64,000 nt of DNA from DYJK01 sp040755055 (GTDB lineage: Bacteria; Bacteroidota; Ignavibacteria; Ignavibacteriales; Melioribacteraceae), in assembly GCA_040755055.1 (NCBI GenBank), contig JBFMBS010000017.1, positions 25,787 through 89,786 on the forward strand, in the 5' to 3' direction. Below the pieces are notes generated by a model, which was given only the letters and a program-made list of their open reading frames with translations, made no database searches and had not been told where the DNA came from. This document shows positions 60,361 to 64,000 of the stretch, one piece after another. Both the position numbers and the translations under genes were made by a program. Every line of letters starts with the position of its first letter. Within the stretch, counting starts at the first letter, position 1.

Positions 60361-60455
60361 TGATGCATAAGAGAAAGGGACTGCACGGATTATTGGCACA
60401 CACACTCGGTAACGCAATGTTACTGTTTCAATTCGTGCAGCCCTACTCCTAAAGG
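60361..60455 (+). ncRNA. candidate structured RNA repeat, copy 2
   Basis: TGATGCATAAGAGA, GGGACTGCACG...CGTGCAGCCC long stem, an inner hairpin GTAAC-GCAAT-GTTAC, then CCTACTCCTAA. It lies 56 bp upstream of the TlpA-like gene start. Copy 3 at 62164 is nearly identical. Confidence 0.55.
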
Positions 60456-60510
60456 AACCTCAAAACATTAATAAAATAAACTGACTTCATAAATTCAACA
60501 TGAGGGGAAA

Positions 60511-62160
60511 ATGAAATCTGGTAAATTCATTAGTTCTATAACTGAACTTTTAGTTGTTTTCTTTTTTATCAGTATTAATCTCTCAGCTCAAACCACTCTT
60601 GTAAAAGGGAGATTGGCAGATGTTACCGATAAACCTTCCAAATACGGTTTAGTAGGTATTGTGCCCGAGGTATACAAGTACGCTTCCTTTTTTTCTGGAT
60701 GTGATGCAGATGGAAATTTTTCTATTAAGCTTACTAAGCCGGGATTGAATTATTTAATGTTTTCTATTCCCGGTCATAACGCTCTTCAAATTCCCATAAT
60801 GAATTTAACTGATCAAGAATTAGACATAGATATAAATCTAAGTACTTATGGTTATAAAGATAGTTTTGACAAATTAGGCATTGCCGGAACGTTCAATGAT
60901 TTTAATATTCAAGCACCTGTGCCGATGATAAAGTTGAGTGATGGAACTTATCAATATGAGTTTGACACGGATCTTAAAGAAATAAAATATCAATTATGCG
61001 GTATAGAAAAATTTAATAGAACGATTAACGCCCCAATTTGTGATTCCTTTGAACCGGATTCATCAGGCGACTATCGGTCAATTATTCATGTTGAAAATAA
61101 TAAAGCTAAAATTATTTTCAACCCAAAAGATTTAATACGAAGTGATAAAAAATATTCTATTAAAATAGATGGTAATGAGTCCTTTAAAAAAATTGTTGAT
61201 ACTTACATTGAATATCAGGAAATCAGCAGCGATGCAAATCAAAGAATTCGTGAATATGCTGACCTTAATAAGAGTGCAACAAATTTTCACTATGATAGCG
61301 GAGACTACTTAAATAATATCCTCGGCAAAGTTGAAACTGAAACTGATCAGCTTTTAAAGGATTATTTAAAGTTGATTTATTTCAGCTTAGCTGCTTATAA
61401 GCCGGAAAATTATAATTATGAAAAGGCATCACTTTTTTTTGAATCAATAACGCCTGATAATCCGGTATGGGAATTTTCTCCTAATTCATTCTCTGCTTAC
61501 TATACATTATTACCCCAGTTTAAATGGAACAGCTTCGTAGATCAATTTTTCGCTAAAACTAAAAGCACCCCGATTAAAATAAGCATACTCCAAAATAAAC
61601 TAGCAAACGCAAAGTTTACAAATAATACCGATGAATTAAGGAAACTCCATGCTATTATTACCAATGAGATGGCTGACGTGAAAGATGCTGTCAATTTGTT
61701 AAAACAGTTTCCGATTGATTCAAAGATAAAAATAGGTGCAGACATTCCAGATTTTGAAACGGTTTCCATTGATGACCCATCACAGAAATTTTCCAAGCAG
61801 AGTATGCTGGGCAAAATATATCTTATTGATTTCTGGGCTACGTGGTGCGCTCCGTGTGTGGGTGAAATGGCGACACTTCATAATACATACGAAAAATTCA
61901 AGGGTAAAGGATTAGAAATAATTAGCTTATCATTAGATGCTAAAAGCGATGATGTTGAAAAATTTAGAAGTGATAAATGGAAAATGCCCTGGAAAAACAG
62001 TTTTATAAATACAAAAGAAGGAAGAAAAATATCAGAAAGCTTTGAAGTCATTGGAATACCTAAACCGATACTTGTAAGTGCCGATGGCAAAATTCTTGAA
62101 ATGAATGAAGAACTCCGGGGTGATAAACTCGAAAAAACCTTAGCTAAATATTTCAAATAG
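60511..62160 (+). CDS. exported TlpA-like thioredoxin-fold protein
   Basis: This 549-aa protein has a signal peptide (LLVVFFFISINLSAQ), an N-terminal carboxypeptidase-like/DUF4369-like beta region (TTLVKGRLADVTDKPSKYGLV), a long helical middle, and a C-terminal TlpA domain with IYLIDFWATWCAPCVGEMA (catalytic WCAPC) and FEVIGIPKPILVSADGKI. It should be a periplasmic thiol reductase. AGGGGAAA lies before the ATG. The gene stands between two copies of the structured repeat. Confidence 0.85.
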   Translation: MKSGKFISSITELLVVFFFISINLSAQTTLVKGRLADVTDKPSKYGLVGIVPEVYKYASFFSGCDADGNFSIKLTKPGLNYLMFSIPGHNALQIPIMNLTDQELDIDINLSTYGYKDSFDKLGIAGTFNDFNIQAPVPMIKLSDGTYQYEFDTDLKEIKYQLCGIEKFNRTINAPICDSFEPDSSGDYRSIIHVENNKAKIIFNPKDLIRSDKKYSIKIDGNESFKKIVDTYIEYQEISSDANQRIREYADLNKSATNFHYDSGDYLNNILGKVETETDQLLKDYLKLIYFSLAAYKPENYNYEKASLFFESITPDNPVWEFSPNSFSAYYTLLPQFKWNSFVDQFFAKTKSTPIKISILQNKLANAKFTNNTDELRKLHAIITNEMADVKDAVNLLKQFPIDSKIKIGADIPDFETVSIDDPSQKFSKQSMLGKIYLIDFWATWCAPCVGEMATLHNTYEKFKGKGLEIISLSLDAKSDDVEKFRSDKWKMPWKNSFINTKEGRKISESFEVIGIPKPILVSADGKILEMNEELRGDKLEKTLAKYFK

Positions 62161-62163
62161 AAA

Positions 62164-62263
62164 TCTCTTAGATGCATAAGAGAAGTGGACTGCACGGATT
62201 CTTGGCACACACACTCGGTAACGCAACGTTACTGTTTCAATTCGTGCAGCCCTACTCCTTAAT
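62164..62263 (+). ncRNA. candidate structured RNA repeat, copy 3
   Basis: TCTCTTAGATGCATAAGAGA hairpin (62164-62183), GGACTGCACG...CGTGCAGCC stem, inner hairpin TAACG-CAA-CGTTA (C here where copy 2 has T, so a G-C instead of G-U pair), then CCTACTCCTTAA. It follows the TlpA gene by 3 bp and precedes the lipoprotein gene by ~90 bp. Confidence 0.55.
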
Positions 62264-62353
62264 GGAGAGCATAGGGAATTGTTCTTACCACACTCAATTA
62301 TTTCTTGATTCTGAATATACAGCTATATTGTGCGGTAACGGTTAGGATAAAAC

Positions 62354-63445
62354 ATGAAAAATACTTTAATAATAATAACAGCTATTCTTATTCTTAATTC
62401 TTGTAAAGATAACGGTACACAACCGCCGGTGAATAATTATAAGCACCCAAGGGACATGACTTGGACTGCTGATACGTTAAATACTGATGATCCGAATCAA
62501 TTACAAATAATACCTCAAAATTTACTTGCCTTTTCACCAAACGATGCGTGGTTATGCTGTTGGGCAGATGGACCTTTAGGACAGATGTGGCATTATGATG
62601 GTAATGAGTGGAAAGTAAATAACATATTAAAAGATGTAACTGGTAAACCGGCAGATATTGTTGGCTTTTCGAGCAGATACTTTTGGACTGGAGGTTATAT
62701 AGGCGACTATGTTTTTATTGCACAATACAACGGGAATAATTGGATAGATATTTTCCCGGGGTTCTACACTGTAGACCAGGATGAATGGTTGAAAGGAGAT
62801 ATCCTTGATATGAGTACGGATGAAGATAGAAATGTATGGGCATGTGGACGGAACGGACTTGTGATGAAATATGATAACAATACATGGGCAGTAGATACAA
62901 TAAATGTTGGTTATAAAAAAAATCATCCTGATGCGGAATATTTATTAAGATCTATAACTTACTATAATAATCAAGTTCATGTTCTTGGGGGGATATACCA
63001 TTCAAGTTTACAGCGTTATATAAATTATCATTTTAAGGGATATATGAATAATTGGGAACTGTTGGATTCAATGATAATAGACTCCCCATCAAGTATAATT
63101 AAATGGGGATATCTTGGATTATACGAAACAACAAATAAATTATTTTCATATGGTTCACTAGGAATATGGGAATACCAGAATAGTAATTGGGCAAAGATAT
63201 ATGATTATAATGGAGAGATTTATGAAATCTATGGACAATCAAATCAATATTTATTAGCAGTAAGTGCATTTAGGACGGTTTTATTTTATGGTGGAAATAA
63301 TTGGGAAAGGATTGATGAATTGTTAAATGTAGACGATCCACATTTTTCTTTTAGAAATGTATGGACAAACGGTAACGAAATAATAATAGCCGGAGATGGT
63401 TTCATTAATGGAGTGCAAAAAACGATAGTTTGGCATGGTAAATAA
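62354..63445 (+). CDS. lipoprotein with propeller-like Trp repeats
   Basis: This 363-aa protein has a lipobox (LILNSC) and about six degenerate repeats, each with an aromatic/Gly/Asn turn and Trp (WHYDGNEWKV, QYNGNNWIDI, KYDNNTWAVD, EYQNSNWAKI, YGGNNWERI, IVWHGK). This looks like a beta-propeller (sialidase/WD-like) surface lipoprotein of Bacteroidota type. Function unknown. Confidence 0.65.
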   Translation: MKNTLIIITAILILNSCKDNGTQPPVNNYKHPRDMTWTADTLNTDDPNQLQIIPQNLLAFSPNDAWLCCWADGPLGQMWHYDGNEWKVNNILKDVTGKPADIVGFSSRYFWTGGYIGDYVFIAQYNGNNWIDIFPGFYTVDQDEWLKGDILDMSTDEDRNVWACGRNGLVMKYDNNTWAVDTINVGYKKNHPDAEYLLRSITYYNNQVHVLGGIYHSSLQRYINYHFKGYMNNWELLDSMIIDSPSSIIKWGYLGLYETTNKLFSYGSLGIWEYQNSNWAKIYDYNGEIYEIYGQSNQYLLAVSAFRTVLFYGGNNWERIDELLNVDDPHFSFRNVWTNGNEIIIAGDGFINGVQKTIVWHGK

Positions 63446-63616
63446 ACATGGGGGAATTGAGTAAAAAAAATTTAATTACAAAATGATAGAAACAGTGAGA
63501 CAATACCGTCTCTTTAATAACAAACAAATTTAGGTTACTTATCTAATATTGAATTATCCCGTTTTATTTGCGATTAAAATAATTAATTACATGTAGAAAG
63601 TTAATGTGAGGTTGTT

Positions 63617-63877
63617 ATGAAAAATATTATTCGAATATGTATGGTGACTATTTTATCTCTCATAATTCAAAATGACCTATTCTCTGTAACTTACGAGATA
63701 GGGTTTAGAGTAATTAATAATAACCAGCAAGCCGTCGAGAGATTAATTAGAGTTTATTCGATTGTAAACCACAATATGGTAGAATTAAGAAGTGGTTCTA
63801 CAGTTAATAATTTCAATACATTTCCAGAACTTTATCAAATTGAAGTTAATGGTGCATGTGATCTAACTTATCCTTGA
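63617..63877 (+). pseudogene. exported protein gene truncated by IS3-family insertion
   Basis: An 86-aa frame with a signal peptide (MVTILSLIIQNDLFSVT) and then EIGFRVINNNQQAVERLIRVY. It stops at TGA 63875-63877, and that TGA is also the first three bases of the IS end (TGACCCTACCCC). So the frame stops only because the IS landed there; the original protein was longer. No family recognised for the remaining part. Confidence 0.65.
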
Positions 63878-64000
63878 CCCTACCCCAAAATTGTAGACAA
63901 AAAGAAAAGCAACTATATTTAAGTTAAAACAAATATAGGGGCAAAAAAAATGGGAGAAAAAAGAAGAAGTTACGACAAAGAGTTTAAGATATCGGCAGTA
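63875..64000 (+). mobile_element. IS3-family insertion sequence, left end
   Basis: TGACCCTACCCC begins a terminal repeat of the IS3/IS150 kind (TGACCCTACCCC...TTGTAGACA). The transposase start follows at 63950. The element runs past the window edge, so its length and right repeat are not seen. Confidence 0.75.
63950..64000 (+). CDS. IS3-family transposase orfA, 5' fragment
   Basis: The open frame MGEKRRSYDKEFKISAV reaches the window edge. RR-x-YD(K)EFK is the standard beginning of IS3-family OrfA, the HTH DNA-binding subunit. Only 17 residues are visible. A ribosome-site-like AGGGG lies upstream. Confidence 0.8.
   Translation, partial: MGEKRRSYDKEFKISAV

Noticed and set aside
60153..60386. 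Minus-strand open frames in the repeat region
   Set aside because: They overlap the structured repeats, lack ribosome sites and resemble no protein.
1..64000. CRISPR arrays, rRNA genes, relaxase or conjugation genes
   Set aside because: No regularly spaced 25-40-bp repeats, no rRNA-like sequence and no relaxase or type IV secretion motifs were seen on either strand.

Overview
The window is an AT-rich bacterial chromosome segment that looks like Ignavibacteriota (Ignavibacterium/Melioribacter-type) or a near relative in the Bacteroidota/Chlorobiota group. The main clues are a type IX secretion C-terminal sorting domain (YPNPFNP...), TlpA/DsrE/porin proteins of that lineage, many lipobox and signal-peptide proteins, and short hairpin repeats of the kind common in these genomes.

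Layout. (1) 1-2.6 kb is chromosome: a DUF1801-MORN protein cut by the edge, an AraC regulator, an NAD(P)-binding reductase and a DUF1697 protein. (2) 2.84-44.09 kb is best read as one integrative element of about 41.25 kb that split a tRNA-Arg(ACG) gene. The 3' half lies at 2808-2852 and the 5' half at 44093-44134, both minus strand. They share a 13-bp core, TGATCCGTAGTCA, and together rebuild a perfect 74-nt cloverleaf. Paired 10-bp arm-type sites with the same 11-bp spacing lie just inside both ends. The element carries a different, intact tRNA-Arg(ACG) at 29844-29917, which could replace the broken host gene. (3) 52-64 kb and the genes from 44.4 kb onward are chromosome again.

Inside the element: integrase 1 next to the left end; a sulfide/persulfide module (ArsR-rhodanese regulator, sulfide:quinone oxidoreductase-like flavoprotein, DsrE protein); a long minus-strand metal-resistance and envelope region (T9SS cargo protein, two P1B ATPases, porins, OsmC and peroxiredoxin-like proteins, a TPR protein with lipoproteins, and a CzcCBA-type RND pump with a PII-like protein and a CadC/SmtB-type repressor); the tRNA-Arg; a replication/integration module (small Cys protein, primase-helicase, integrase 2, Xis-like HTH protein); a plus-strand four-gene defence-like operon (ABC-3C effector, middle component, DUF2326 ATPase, AlbA_2/Schlafen-type ATPase); helically phased AGTAAAG repeats; a nuclease, small orphan genes, long repeat-rich noncoding DNA and a SymE-like toxin before the right end.

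Right of the element, glmS is followed by a cDPG-synthetase-like GTPase, carbamate kinase, a NodU-type carbamoyltransferase, an SxtJ-like membrane protein and ornithine carbamoyltransferase, which together look like a carbamoyl-phosphate cluster. Then come an acyl-CoA synthetase, a two-component system, a REC-PAS-histidine kinase with a Glu in place of the phospho-Asp, SpoVG, a small MITE-like palindrome, three copies of a candidate structured RNA repeat flanking a TlpA-like protein, a lipoprotein with repeats, and a gene cut short by an IS3-family element that runs off the right edge.

All functions are read from sequence by eye. No database search was run, so family names rest on recognised motifs and context.
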